Shown here: piece after piece, positions 38,834 through 50,950 of the stretch
How the letters are laid out: the number at the start of each line of letters is the position of its first letter
Position numbering within the stretch: the first letter of the stretch is position 1
Assembly (NCBI GenBank): GCA_037178975.1
Contig: JASJZH010000004.1
Location: 7,254,001 to 7,318,000 of the forward strand
Reading direction: 5' to 3'
Source: Oscheius tipulae
Lineage: Eukaryota > Nematoda > Chromadorea > Rhabditida > Rhabditidae
DNA: 64,000 bases
Translations under genes and position numbers: made by a program
Notes under the pieces: model-generated
What the model saw: only the letters and a program-made list of their open reading frames with translations
Database searches by the model: none
Told to the model about the DNA's origin: nothing

Positions 38834-41248
38834 TCAGCCACTGAATGCCCGCTTTCTCATCTTGTTGCTCTTGATTGAGTCATCACTTCTACGTCTCTGC
38901 TCAGATTCCGTTCGGCTCAACGAGGGTTCTAAATGCTCTTTATCACTACCCAAAACCAAAACCGGCTTACCAGAGTCAGAGGAGTTTCTCTTTCCTCGCT
39001 CTTCCTCCTGGATTACTGGTAGTGTTTCTGAGGTACTGAACATGACTGCGTCAGCCTCCTCGTCCTGTTCATGATGCAAAGTTGATCCATTAGGCAGTCC
39101 TCCATTCCCATTCTCGGGCTGTTTTGTATGGTGATGGTGTAGGAGGCTGTGCGGGTGCAGATAGTTAGGATTATTGTGATGCATGATAGGCATGCTCTTG
39201 TTGTGGAAGGACTCCCCAAATTGGCTTATGGAGTCCTCTCCGGGGCTAGGCGGTGCCTCTTCCGCAGTTCTGGCAGAAGCAGGCGGCCGTCGCTCGTACG
39301 ATAAGATGGTACCTGAAATGGACCGGATGAGCATCTATCGCTGTCGGTCGAAACTTACTGCGTCGACCGCTGCGCATCCTGCGAACGATTTCGCTCAATT
39401 TGCGAGATTGGTTGAAGAAAGACTGTGAAAAGGCGAGCGACTCACCGCTTCCGCGGTGACTGTCCCTTCTCCAATCGAGTCCGGACACTGGCACCACGTC
39501 GGCGTCGTCTGGAATAGTTCTTTAGTTCCAAATCGTTAGATTTACCTATACCCATGTTATTCTTTTGGATACTGTTCCGTTTCAGCATGACCAGATCGTC
39601 CAGATGAGCGCTAAATTTGTTTTTCATAGCCAATAGGAAGTACTTACGGTATATTGGCACAGCTTCCAATCTGGGGATTGACAGGTCTGATAGCTGCTTC
39701 CGGGGTGTAGAGCGGCTCGGCCATTACATCTTCCCAGAAGGCATCCCTCTCAATCTGTGGTGCCTTGTCGAACTGATCATCGACCATGCTCAGTCCCACT
39801 TGAAGATTTCTGTCAAGAATCCAGTTCGTCTCAAAGTCGCTGAAAGTTTTGACTAGACTAGGAATGAATACAGAGCATACTCGTCATCCTCTCCCAGTGG
39901 ATTCAACATGACCTCCGCCACCTTTATCCAACCAATGAAGAAGATTATTTGAAGGATGGACATGATCGGGACGTAAAGGTCAATCTGAATGAGACATAGC
40001 GACAAAAATGACCATACTCACCGTTGGTTTAAAGCCCACATCGCTGAGATTCCTTGTTGGAGAAAGATACTGACGACCCATCAGGGCGACCATGAAAAAA
40101 GTGCGGACAGCCAGGTGGACGACCTGTAAAGTTTCTATTCATTGCGCTAAAAAGTACTAAACCTGGGTATAGACGAGCGGGACAGGAACCCAGTCGTACA
40201 ATGTCAGAGACAAAACCTGGGCACGGAAGATGCGGATCTTATCCAAAAGGTCAGTGTAGATTATGTCGGAAGCAATAAATCCCAACTGTCTAGCCATGCG
40301 AAGCTCGGTAAAGATCCACTGCATCGGCTGCCAATATTTCTTGTACTGCGAGGCTACTCCGTCAAAATGTTCCAGCTCTTTTTTGGTCATGAATCCAGCA
40401 GTCACGAGATGGTTCATGGTAGGGAAGCGTTTTCTGACGCTCATTGAGACGTCGCGATAGACGATTGCTTGACAGAGAACCATGTACCGGACAGCGTTGC
40501 GCCGAATATTTCTGGCTTGCTCAGTTCTGCCTTCCACATGGGCAGAGATCATGAGACCGGGTCTGAAAATGCTTGTACTTCATGGTAGGAGATGTATACT
40601 ACAAGGTAAAGTATTGGGCCTTTCAAGACTACTCGCGACTCGAAGAAACAATCCGCTACTCTCAATCTCTTGCAATGTTTCCAAGAGACTCTTCTCCTGT
40701 TTGCTTCTTCAGGAAATTTTGAAAGACGAAGCTCTGTGCTGCAGTTGTTTGCTCCAGCTTATGCAAATGTCTCTGCTCTCGATCGTTCGACCCGGTACCC
40801 CCAGCTCATCCTGTCTGTCGCTAAATTGTCACAACCAAACCTCAAAAATAACTCACGTGTCTACCCATCCCATGTTGTCAAAGATGTTTCCCCATCGCGT
40901 GAAAACGGCCGAGACGTAGAAACCGAGCATGAAAGTGATCGGAATGAAGCCGGAGTAGGTATCAGCAAAGATAGTAATGTCCTCAAAGAGTCTGGAAGTA
41001 TTGAACAGTTTTCAGTGAAAAGAGCTACTCACTCTCTCTGTTTAGATGTAAGAACGAGGCGATAGGTGACACTGAGCACGGAGTAGATGAAAAGCCAGAC
41101 GCATAGCTCGGACCAGACGGACTTCCAGATGGATCCCTGGAGAAGGATAGTCAGTTTTTAAAAAAGTACGCACCTTCCAGCGGAACAGAAGCCTATAGAG
41201 ACAGAAAAAGGACGAAGAAGAAACATCGAGCGAGTACGTGACGGTCAT
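38834..41248 (-). CDS. Bestrophin (calcium-activated anion channel)
   Basis: Bestrophins are pentameric chloride/bicarbonate channels of the plasma membrane. Ten exons: 41248-41174, 41136-41033, 40991-40857, 40562-40163, 40123-40022, 39984-39881, 39839-39648, 39610-39546, 39508-39359, 39312-38834, 601 aa. The family landmarks are the N-terminus [26 protein letters not shown], the RFP motif [18 protein letters not shown], and the acidic calcium clasp NPLGEDDDDFETNW formed across a 41-nt intron. After about residue 400 the tail is unique: His-rich ([17 protein letters not shown]) and then Ser/Glu/Arg-rich with RRRSDDS, likely a regulatory cytosolic tail. Poly(A) signal on the minus strand at 38771-38766. 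Head-to-head with a Cys-loop channel gene. Confidence 0.95.
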
Positions 41249-42545
41249 CGGTGTACCACAAAATCAAATGGTGCTTTCCAAAAGAATATCGGTTGGAGAG
41301 GCGATTATGCAAAGGGAGCTCGTCGACGATAGGCGAGAGCTCTGGTTGGTATTGTTCAACGAATGGACAGGTCACCGAACAGACTACCACTTTAACTGGA
41401 AAAATGATGTCATTATGTTTTCAAAATAAGGATGGAAGTAGCTGTGAGCGCGTCTGATAGAAATCTAAATGAGGTTGTTGACGGTTGGCAGTCAGAGACC
41501 AGTAGCGACGGTCTTTTAAAGATTCCGGGTTTTCCCAAAGGAAAAAGTCTATCGTTGGACGATCTTCTTGCAGTTTATGTGAGAAAGATATGTTTGCCTG
41601 TCTGTACACCAGTGACCACCGGCGTGACGTATTGAATGGCTTTTCATTCTTTGCGATCTGATACAAACTCAATAGTTAGATAGCAACTTTGTTGTGGACT
41701 TCCGTTCCTCTTGAAATTGAGCGAAGTCACTGACTCGACAATTAGACAGCTGTTATCGCATTACAAGAGTACAGGTGGAGACACTCACCGGAACTCCATT
41801 ATAAACAGCTGCAACTGAATTGTTTGTCAAAATTTGCAATTTCAGATTTACGCAAACGCCGGACACGTTCAATTACACGGGTTTCTCTCCTATTTCGGAT
41901 TATCGGATGTCCTCGGTCGAACCACAGCAAGCATTCCGAAGCAAACACTCTAGATCCCTTCCTCTCCACTGATTGTGTCCTTTCTTCCTCTACTCCAGGC
42001 TACGAGAGTCAGTTGTTTCCGTTTCTTTGTCTCCACAGCTTCTTGATCGACTTGACGACATGTTTAGCCGGAGAGACCTTTCGCGCTCGTGAGTAGCCAA
42101 ATAAGGATGTGGGCAGGTGCATCCAATCTTTGTGGCTAACGAAATGAGGTTCAAATTTGCATTAGCAGACATCTGTTGCCGCCTTGTTCCAAGGCCAGAA
42201 TGTGCCTGCTCTGTCGTCTTCTCTTTGAGGCTCAGAGTAAGAGTCCGTATCCCATAGATCGGGCAAGCGCATAAATTAGTCCACACCTTGGCGCCATTCA
42301 GATTCGCACACCTACTAAATTCAATCTCTTACTAAAGACTGCCATAGCTTTTTATAGCTGAACAGCCTGTCTATTCTCGCCTCACTCTATTCAGCCCCGG
42401 ACACAGACTAGCTCCAATTAAAACTGACCTCTTGAACTTCTCTGAAACTGTTCGTGGCATCTTGCGCTGATTTCCGGCTTGTTTTCTCTCCTTCTAGAAG
42501 GTCCAATTAGTCGCGACCACAGCTTCAAATTTCAGGCATACCCGC
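41249..42545. other. Divergent intergenic region between two channel genes
   Basis: 1.3 kb separate the bestrophin and Cys-loop channel starts, so it should contain both promoters. A plus-strand ORF at 41432-41635 (67 aa) has no recognisable family and no splice context; I do not call it. No other feature seen. Confidence 0.5.
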
Positions 42546-44282
42546 ATGATCATCCGAGAGCTCCTCATTTCCTTCCTTTTTGTCGTTTTTGTCCACTCTT
42601 ATGGTGAGTGTTCTTAACTTAGAGAGCTGTGAGCGCCAAAACACAATTTGCATACAAGATTCGAGAGAGACCGAAAAGTCCTTTCAGCGATCAAAGAAGC
42701 CTTGCTCAACGATGTTTTCGAGAAGTACGACAAGAGGATTCTGCCCTCGAAGGTAGGACCGGTCTTGGTGAACATGAGTATCGTGCTAGGGATTCTCATT
42801 GAGCTGGTTTGCTTCTTGAAGAGATTGAGAGACATTAGTTTCAGAAAGAGAACGAGCAGCTTTCCTCCTACGTAATTAGTCATACACAGCGCTGGGTCGA
42901 CGAGAGACTTCGCTGGAGGTCGGACAAGTACGGAGGCTTGACCGAGATTATCGTCCCACAGAGCCAGGTTTGGCTGCCGAAGGTTTTCGTTTACAACAGG
43001 TGAAATCTTTTTTAATGCCAAAAAGGGACGCAACGATGCCCTGTCTAACTGTGGTGTCTGTGGTTTCAACACATTTTCTCGCAATAAAGACAAATTTTCA
43101 GTGTGGAGACAAAGGAAATGCTGACCCCCAGCAGATCGGATGTGAGAGTCTATAACGACGGCAGAGTCAAGATCAACATTCCCCAGTACGTCTCCGCCAT
43201 TTGCCGAATTGAAACCCAGGCTTTCCCATTCGATTGTCAGGTAGACTACTTCCACAGTTTTCCACAAAACTCCTTCAGTTCTGTGCAGTCGCCTTGGCCT
43301 CTCCTCTTCTCAACGTGAACGAGATGATCGTAGAAACCACCCAACCTCACACAGATTCCTACTTCACTGGCAATGCTGAGTGGCGTCTCTTCAACGTCTC
43401 TGTTCGTCACATGAACTTCATGGAAGAGGGCGAGTCCAGAATCGAAGTCCACTACATTTTCCACCTCCAACGTCGACCAATCTACTATATTACGGTCATC
43501 GTAGTGCCAACCTTTCTCATATCAGCTTTGTCCATACTCGGTATCTTCTCCCCAGGTTCTTCGGATGGCCCAAGGAATGAGAAAGTCTCACTTGGACTAG
43601 GAAGTCTACTGGCGATGACAGTCCTGTTGGGAATCGTTGCCGGAGCAATGCCAAAGAGTAACTCTATTCCTCTCCTAGGTTATCACTTTATCTGCCTTCC
43701 TTATTTCCAAGTTCAGGCTACTACATTCTCATTGTGATCTGTCTCTGTGCCGTGGCCGTCTCCATCTCCATGGCTTTCCTTGCAATCAGTAGACAGAACA
43801 TTTCCAAGGGTTAACTTTTCAGTATTTTGTTCAAATGTCTCGAGCTCAGAGCGCCTACCATCCAGTCTCATGTTGCGACTCCTATTCTTGTCTCTGACTC
43901 CCAAAAAGAGACGTTCGACCGTCTTCCAGTCCGTGCTGTCCAATGGCCACTCTGTTCAGTACACTGTTATCGACGACTCTCCCCTTTTCAAAGGAAAGGA
44001 GATCCCAAAACAACTGGCTTCAATCTGTGCATTCTTGGAAGAAATAGCTGCCGCCCAAAGGTCTGCCAAGAGGAAGGCAGAGCACAAATTGGCCCATCAA
44101 CTGGTAGATTCTATAGCTTTTGTTACAAAAAGTTTTAGGTAAAGAATGAATGGGCCCGGGTTTTTTCCCGTTTCGACTATTTCTTCCTCTTCGTTTTCGA
44201 GCTGCTGAATCTGGCTGCCCTTGCAGTTTTCCTTCAAGCCGCTTATCTGCCCATACCCGAACTACGTGAACAATTGCTGTAG
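42546..44282 (+). CDS. Cys-loop ligand-gated ion channel subunit (nAChR-like, orphan class)
   Basis: Eight exons: 42546-42603, 42670-42806, 42845-42999, 43102-43240, 43279-43678, 43717-43809, 43850-44103, 44139-44282, 459 aa. Signal peptide (MIIRELLISFLFVVFVHSYG), then a ligand-binding domain with the Cys-loop CRIETQAFPFDCQFC (13 residues between cysteines). M1 is YYITVIVVPTFLISALSIL. M2 begins NEKVSLGLGSLLAMTVLL, the Glu at its mouth suggesting cation selectivity. M3 is ILIVICLCAVAVSIS and M4 DYFFLFVFELLNLAALAVFL. No vicinal Cys pair occurs in loop C, so it is not a classic alpha subunit. The ligand cannot be inferred. The acceptor at 42670 is weak; five introns are only 35-38 nt. Confidence 0.93.
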
Positions 44283-44859
44283 TTTTTGTGTTTGTCCAGG
44301 GGAGGTCGAAGATTATACGAGTAAAATGTGATAACCGGCCTTTTTTCTTGACTTTCTGTTGCCTCAGCATAGAAGATAACCAGACACTGTTGACTCTAGC
44401 ATGAAACACAAAAGGAAACTGAAATGGTTCTTGAGATGGGATCTGTCTTTCCATATGTTAACTTTTTGTATGTGTGTAGCAAGAAAATGACTCAGTCTCT
44501 ACCGTAAGATCACCTTGAACTTGAACTGAATCACTTAATCACTAAAAATATGGTGTTGCAAAGAAACTGGTCACGTTGCTTTACATTTTTGACATTATCA
44601 GAGAGTCCAGAAATGTCCTTCCCACCATCAAGTTCCCACAGACAGGTCAAAAAGCGTCTTCCGTGCCAGACCGAAAGAGTACGTGTTATCAGTCCAAAAT
44701 CTCGAAGCTTCCGCTCCGGTCCTCACGTGCCCAGGACCATGGTTGCCCCTCCCCGTCAGTCTAATCAGTGCGCGATACCCCGACAAGGTGAGGAGGTTCC
44801 ATAGAACTTCTTGTTGACACCGCCCTACTGAAATATCGCTTTGTGCGTTCCATAATACG
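44283..44859. other. Intergenic with a basic 63-codon ORF
   Basis: Between the channel and the oxidase. A plus-strand ORF at 44613-44804 encodes a basic, Ser/Pro/Arg-rich 63-aa peptide (MSFPPSSSHRQVKKRLPCQ). No family, splice or poly(A) support, so I leave it uncalled. Confidence 0.4.
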
Positions 44860-47800
44860 ATGTTTCTTCTTCTACTATTAACAACTGGATGTCATGCCTA
44901 CCAACGGTACGCTGAACCCATCACTGTAGCTGTTCCTAATGCTGTGAGTTGTCCTTTCATGAACCATTTTGAACTGTACGTTTGTCTCTGAGCAGTCTCA
45001 GAGAATCAAGGGAAATCATTACAATGAACATGAAAAATTAGAAAATTAGTTTTTGGACCACGGCAGTGACCAGTTGATCTGAAGCACATTTTTCTACTGT
45101 GCAGATCGAGATCATGGGATCCCGACCTCCAGTGTTGTTTGGTTTTTTTCCCAATTCGCACAATGAAAAATTTACAGCCATTGCTATTTATTCTAATAGT
45201 CATGGCTCTTCTTTCTGTGCAAACCTTTGAAAACACTCGAAAGCTGTAGCACTGCTAAGGCCTACGATATTTCAAGTTTCAAGTTTAGAATACCGAGTGT
45301 CAGAGTCCAGTACCTTGTCCAACTGATCAAAGCTCAAACGCGAACATACTTTCTGAACGTTTTGTCTCTTATCTTTTACAGCTGACATCAGTCTTGTGTG
45401 CTTTCTCCTCATGAGAGAAAACAAAGATGCACATCAACAACTAATTACTGTGAGACAAACAAGCTGACTCACAGTCTCTTCGACTATGCTCGGAGTTTGT
45501 GGTCATTGCAAAATAGATAGCAAGGGCGGCTAAGATTTTAAGCCGATAGCGTAGAGCAGACAAACGACACGTAGTAGACACCTAACTGGGTTTGGAATTC
45601 CGGAATTCACACACTGATACACTGAAGCCAGGTATTGGAAGTTGTCGTGTTCTCATTACTTCCGTATACAATGTGATAAATATTGATTTATCTTTTGGAA
45701 GTCTGTTGCCTACTGACTACAAAATGTCAGAATGACAAATACCGGATAGCCACCCGAACCTTTGGTTATCTTCTTCTGTCTCACATTTTGAACTATCCGC
45801 TGATTCCAAAGTATTTAAAAAAAAACTACTTCAGAATGGCGTCTACGAGTTTGACATGGAGATCACGAAAAAGCTGACGATGTCCTTCCACAACGACAAC
45901 ATGTGGCTTCACGGCACACCCGTAGACTATCACCCGAGCAAGGTTAGTCAATTTCGTGTGGCAAACAACAGTCTTATCGAGAAAAAATTCTTGTTATCAC
46001 AATATGAGCTGTCGTAAGCAAATGTTTTAACAGACAGTTGTTGACGGAATGTAACTTTCAGGGAGTATGGACCAAGAGAAATCCGGACCAGGTTGTAGAT
46101 TGCTTTGACAATTCGACCATGTTCCCTGAGACGAATGATGGAGATGCTAATGATTTGGACGACGTTCTGGTCCTCGATGGTCTTCATAAGAGAGTAATTG
46201 CTATCAATGGAGTCACGTAAGAGAGCATATGAAGCAGGATAACCACCATTTTAAGGCCGGGCGTGCCAATTGTGGTTCCCATTGGAGCCGAGGTTCTGAT
46301 GAGAGTTAGGAACAGTATGCTGATGGCATCAGTCACCGTCCACGTTCACGGTATCGACAAGAAGAATATGTGGTACACTGACGGAGTTGCCTTCGTACAG
46401 CAGTGTCCAATTCATAGCACCAATTAGTCGGTTTCCTTCTGTACGATTTCAAGTTTTTTTTTAGTTACGAGTACAGATTTATTGCCGACAATGCCGGAAC
46501 ACATTGGTATCATGGTCACATGCAAAGTGACCGAGGAGACGGGATGATTGGAGGTATCACTCACTTTCCCTTGAGGCATAGATTATGTGTTTAGGTTTCA
46601 TTGTGGTTGATCCAAAGGACCGCTCGGTGCCTGTGAACAAGAACGGAACTCGTGTTGTTCCCACCAGAGAGTACTCTGTGATTCTGCAAGACTGGGCAAC
46701 CAAAAGTTCCGAAGAATCCTGGATGCAACTGGACGACAAGACCATGAAATGGATGTACGGATACGACGATTTCACTCAATGTTGGCAGCCGACCCGTACT
46801 CAGGATGGTGGCAATGTTGGAGGAGCTGTTCCCATCTCAGCCATAACGATCAACGACAAGGGATGGTTCAATCAAGATGATATACAGAAACAGCCTTTCA
46901 ATTTGCCCTTGGAGAGGTTCAAGATAAATCCTAGTCAGTTTTTTGTTATCAGAGACATAGCACATTGCTTCAGAAGAGTCTGTGCTGTTCCGCATCGTCA
47001 ACGGAGGAGTAGCTCAGGAACTTATGGTTCACGTGGAAGGACATTTAATGACAATCACTGCAGCTGATGGTGAAGAGGTTGTTCCCTATCCGATCGACAG
47101 ACTGATCATCTTCCCCGGAGAGCGGTACGATGTTTTGGTCAATGGGCTGGCTGCTCCGACAAAAAAGTCTTACAAGTAAGTCGAAGAGTCCAAAAAAGTT
47201 AAGAGACAAGTACAGGATGGTCGTGGAGACGATTCAATACTACTGGTGGAATTGGACAGTCGTCCCAACTACATACGGAGTGGCCTTCTTGGAATACCCC
47301 CAGACTAACCTGAAAGAGGATACCTCGACTCCTAATCTATTGCCAACAGAGTGCAATCCGACCAAACATTGTACTGTTCTGAACTGTCCGTTCAAGGATT
47401 TTCCCCAGACGTATAACTACACCTGTGTCAGTTACGATAAACTTGAGCATCCTCGCCCGGAGAATATTGACAAGGAAATCCTCCAGGATACAGCCTTCGA
47501 GACTGGGTTTGAGGTATTTCAATCGTATGGTTCAAATCGAGTAAAAACCAGGAACACTTTATAAACATGCACTTTGACAGTCATGTGGACGGATTCAAGT
47601 ACGAGTTCCCAACCGGAATGCCTTACTACAACAGAGACCGAATGGACAAAATTGCCAAGCCTTGCAATGAGACGACTTGTCCGAGGGGAGCCAATAAGTA
47701 CGATCGGGCTTGCAACTGCTTCTTCCACAAGAACCACACACTGAACAACATCGTCCAGTTGACCATATACAATATGGGTACCGGAGGTTTCTTAGGAAGC

Positions 47801-48560
47801 GGATATGCTCATCCATTCCACGTTCATGGAACACACTACTATGTCATGAAGGTGAGGATGTCTTTTTACTACGGCAGTGATGGGAGGTGGCTGGAGAGCT
47901 TCTTCTAAGGTGGGACAGGAAATAGTTGTCGAGATTACCGAAAAAGTACGGGTGATGGGTCGCGTCATCAAAAGTCTGGTGTTAATTTCCGGATACCTCA
48001 GAGTGTCAGCATGTCGTTTGAAGCTCCTACCATCAATAACACTTTTGCTTTCAGATCGGCTGGCCTTCCTACAACTCAAGTGGAATGATTTCGGCTCTGA
48101 ACCCCGATATCAACTGCAACGGACCGAACGCTGTCTGTGATGGAGCCTCTTGGAGGAACCAGTCCTGGTTGAACGGAGCCCTTCCTGGCATGAACACGAA
48201 AAATCCGACCTTCCGTGACACTATCACTCTCCCTGTTGGTGGATACATCACAATTCGATTCAAAGCAACCAATCCTGGCTGGTGGTTAGTTGAGTTTACC
48301 TTGTCCTTTTCAAAGAACACTTTAGGTTCGCTCACTGTCACTTGGTCCTTCATCACATGGGAGGAACTGCTTATGCTTTTAAAGTAGGAACAGACGATCA
48401 GATTCCCGCTCCTCCTCCTGACTTCCCTCACAGCTGCGGATACTATGAGATGCCGAGTCTTCAGAGCCAGCAACAGCCTGCCACAGCTCCTCCAAACAAT
48501 TTGAGCAGACAGCTTAATATTTTAGCCATGTTATCTCTTTTGCTTGCATTATGGATCTAA
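44860..48560 (+). CDS. Multicopper oxidase (laccase-like), secreted and probably GPI-anchored
   Basis: Multicopper oxidases oxidise phenols or metals and reduce oxygen to water. Eleven exons: 44860-44943, 45835-45942, 46062-46216, 46256-46426, 46465-46553, 46595-46933, 46974-47175, 47216-47513, 47552-47851, 48055-48284, 48326-48560, 736 aa. A signal peptide (MFLLLLLTTGCHA) comes first. All four copper-binding His clusters are present: HVHG (HWHG in most relatives), HWYHGHMQSDRGDGMIG, HPFHVHGTHYYVMK, and HCHLVLHH across the last intron. The C-terminus NILAMLSLLLALWI is a GPI-type signal. The substrate is unknown; cuticle or iron/copper handling would be usual guesses. Intron 1 is long (891 bp). 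The acceptor before 46256 is AAG rather than CAG/TAG. Confidence 0.95.
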
Positions 48561-48650
48561 TTGTCTCCTTCCTTATAAATATTCAATTGAGAAGGGTTTC
48601 CTCGAAAGGTCTTTGCCGTCCCGTGATCGTCTTATCTCCTTCAGTGCAGC

Positions 48651-50950
48651 ATGGTCGCCATGCGGTGGCTTCTGCTCTCAGTTTTGTTTTCCCTAGCTTT
48701 GGCTGTTCGTGATTTCCGTGTCGACTATACCGGGAAGCAGTTTATTCGAGATGGACAGCCGTTTCGGTAAGCTTTACTTCTTTCCATCCACTTTTTGTAG
48801 ATACATCTCGGGTTCAATTCACTACTTCCGAACGCATCCCGCTCAATGGGAAGCTCGACTTCAGGCAGCTCGTGCCGCCGGTTTGAATGCAATCCAAACC
48901 TACATCCCGTGGAACTTTCACGAAACCTTGAAGGGACAGTGAGTGACCTTGGCAGGTCTTATCTACGCGGAGCTTAAGATACGACTTCTCAGGACCTAGG
49001 AACTTTACCCAGTATTTTCTGCTAGCTCAGAAATACAACCTCTCCGTACTTGTTAGACCAGGACCATACATTTGTGCAGAATGGGAGAATGGAGGGCTTC
49101 CATACTGGCTTCTGAAGTACCCGAATGTTTCTCTGCGTAGCTCTCAGGCTGAGTAGGGACGTATCCTTTTGAAGGTACGAGACTTTTAGCTTCTTGCGCG
49201 AGGCTCTAGCCTGGTGGGATGTCCTCCTTCCACTTATCAAGCCTCTTCTTTGGAACAATGGAGGACCGATCCTCATGACACAGGTAGAGAAGATTGATCC
49301 TCAAAACAAAAGACGTCAGCTCGAGAACGAGTATGGTAGCTACGGATGCGACAAGACATATCTCAACGCTTTGCGAGACAAGGCACAGGCTCAGCTTGGT
49401 TCCGATGCAGTTCTCTACACGACGGATCCTCCAGAGGTTTGGAGTTTCCTGACAATGTCGATTGAGAAATTCAGGTGATCAAATGTGGAAAGATCGACGG
49501 GGTTTTCGCCACCGTAGATTTCGGAGAACGAGGTCTGGCTCTTCATGACGAGTACTTCAGTCTACAGGCTGCAGAGAACGGAGGAGATAACTGGACTTTA
49601 GGATCCAAAAGATAATAGTTTAGGAGGACCGCGTGTCAACTCCGAATACTACCCTGGTTGGTATCTTACTTGGGGAGAGAAGAAGCCTTACAAAGACTTT
49701 TCAACAAGTTCAGGTTAGCTTTGCTTTTGTCTTTCAAACAAGCTTTACAGTCCTGGAAATGACGGAGATGCTGTACAGGCAGAATGCTAGCTTCAACTAT
49801 TACATGTTCCATGGCGGAACCAATTTTGGCTTCTGGAACGGGGCTGAATATGCGGGAGGATTGATCACAAGTTACGACTACTGGGCTCCTCTTCAAGAGC
49901 CAGGAACCGTCTCGGAGAAATACACGACCATCAGAAACTACATTTCGACAATAAGGAACTGGCCAAATACACCACAGGCAGTTCCCGCGGCTCCGTACGT
50001 TTCCGTCCTTTCCATCACAATTTATCGATTCTAGGCCAACCATTTCAGGAAGAAACGTAGCTCTGGCCAAATATGGTAACCTTCTTGACTACCTGCCCAG
50101 TCTCATCATTTCCTCTCGTTGTGTGTCAGGTCGTGCCTCGTTTGAGGATCTCGACCAGCCATTTGGCTTCGTTCAATACAGTTACAAGCTGACAAAGAAG
50201 CTTGACAGAATCCGAGGAGAGGGAGTTCACGACTTTGGTTATGTTTACTTGAATGGGAAGTTTGTGGTTGGTGGTTTCTGGTAACCTTAGTGATTTCTAC
50301 TTCAGGGAATGCTGTCGCCCCATTTCAAGCACAAGAAAGTGGCGGAGCTTGTAGTCTCTGCTGCTGTGGGTGACACAATTCTGATCATTGTGGAGAGCCA
50401 AGGTAGGCTGACCTGGGAAACTGCCAAGGACTACAAGGTTTGCCTCAGATCAATAGAGAGTCACGAGTTTAGGGTCTATTAGAAGATGTCCATTTTGACA
50501 ACACTGCCGTGGCACCAGATACTTCTTGTCCCATCAACATTGATTCTCTTCCAACTAGCATACAGCCACAGTCTACTGTAGGTCATGTGCTTTCTGATGT
50601 TAAAATTCAGCAATTCAGATCTCTGCTCCCTCGAACGCTGGTGATATTTGGGTCGGTCAATTTGCTGCATCTCGTGCCGGCGACACGAATATTGATATGT
50701 CCAACTGGGGCAAGGGCGTAATTTGGGTGAATGGCTTCAATATTGGTCGATATTGGAGCTCTCAGGGACCGCAGGTATGTGAGACTAACATGTTTTCAAG
50801 ATAATTGTTTAGAAGTCTCTGTTCATTCCAGCTCCGATTATTCAGCTGACAGGATTCAATGTTGTTGTGATCATGGAACTCGAGAAGTCCTTCTGTACGG
50901 ACAAACTGTACTGCCAGTTTGATCTTTTGGCACAACCCATTACGTATTGA
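48651..50950 (+). CDS. Beta-galactosidase, glycoside hydrolase family 35
   Basis: GH35 enzymes remove terminal beta-galactose, usually in lysosomes or outside the cell. Thirteen exons: 48651-48766, 48801-48938, 48979-49152, 49190-49283, 49320-49436, 49475-49586, 49624-49713, 49751-49994, 50035-50263, 50306-50437, 50473-50577, 50619-50774, 50813-50950, about 614 aa. Signal peptide, then [38 protein letters not shown], the acid/base region LENEYGSYG, the nucleophile [22 protein letters not shown] and NGFNIGRYW. The exon ending at 49586 lacks a GT donor; the only in-phase GT is at 49560. A 54-nt in-frame segment (50076-50129) could be an intron. TTCAG precedes the ATG by 6 nt. Confidence 0.93.

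Noticed and set aside
39423-39445. Apparent 23-nt intron in bestrophin between GTGAGT and CACAG
   Set aside because: Too short to be an intron. Reading through keeps the frame and total length integral, so it is exon.
41432-41635. 67-codon plus-strand ORF between bestrophin and the channel gene
   Set aside because: Reads plausibly but has no splice, poly(A) or family support, and the minus strand is open over the same stretch.
45048-45075. tRNA-like end (GGACCACGGCAG) similar to the 3' end of tRNA-Arg
   Set aside because: Only about 12 nt match, and no cloverleaf can be drawn.
47852-48054. Extra exon in the multicopper oxidase (VGQEIVVEITEKVRV)
   Set aside because: The family sequence joins HYYVMK directly to IGWPSYN; the intervening open frame is intron.
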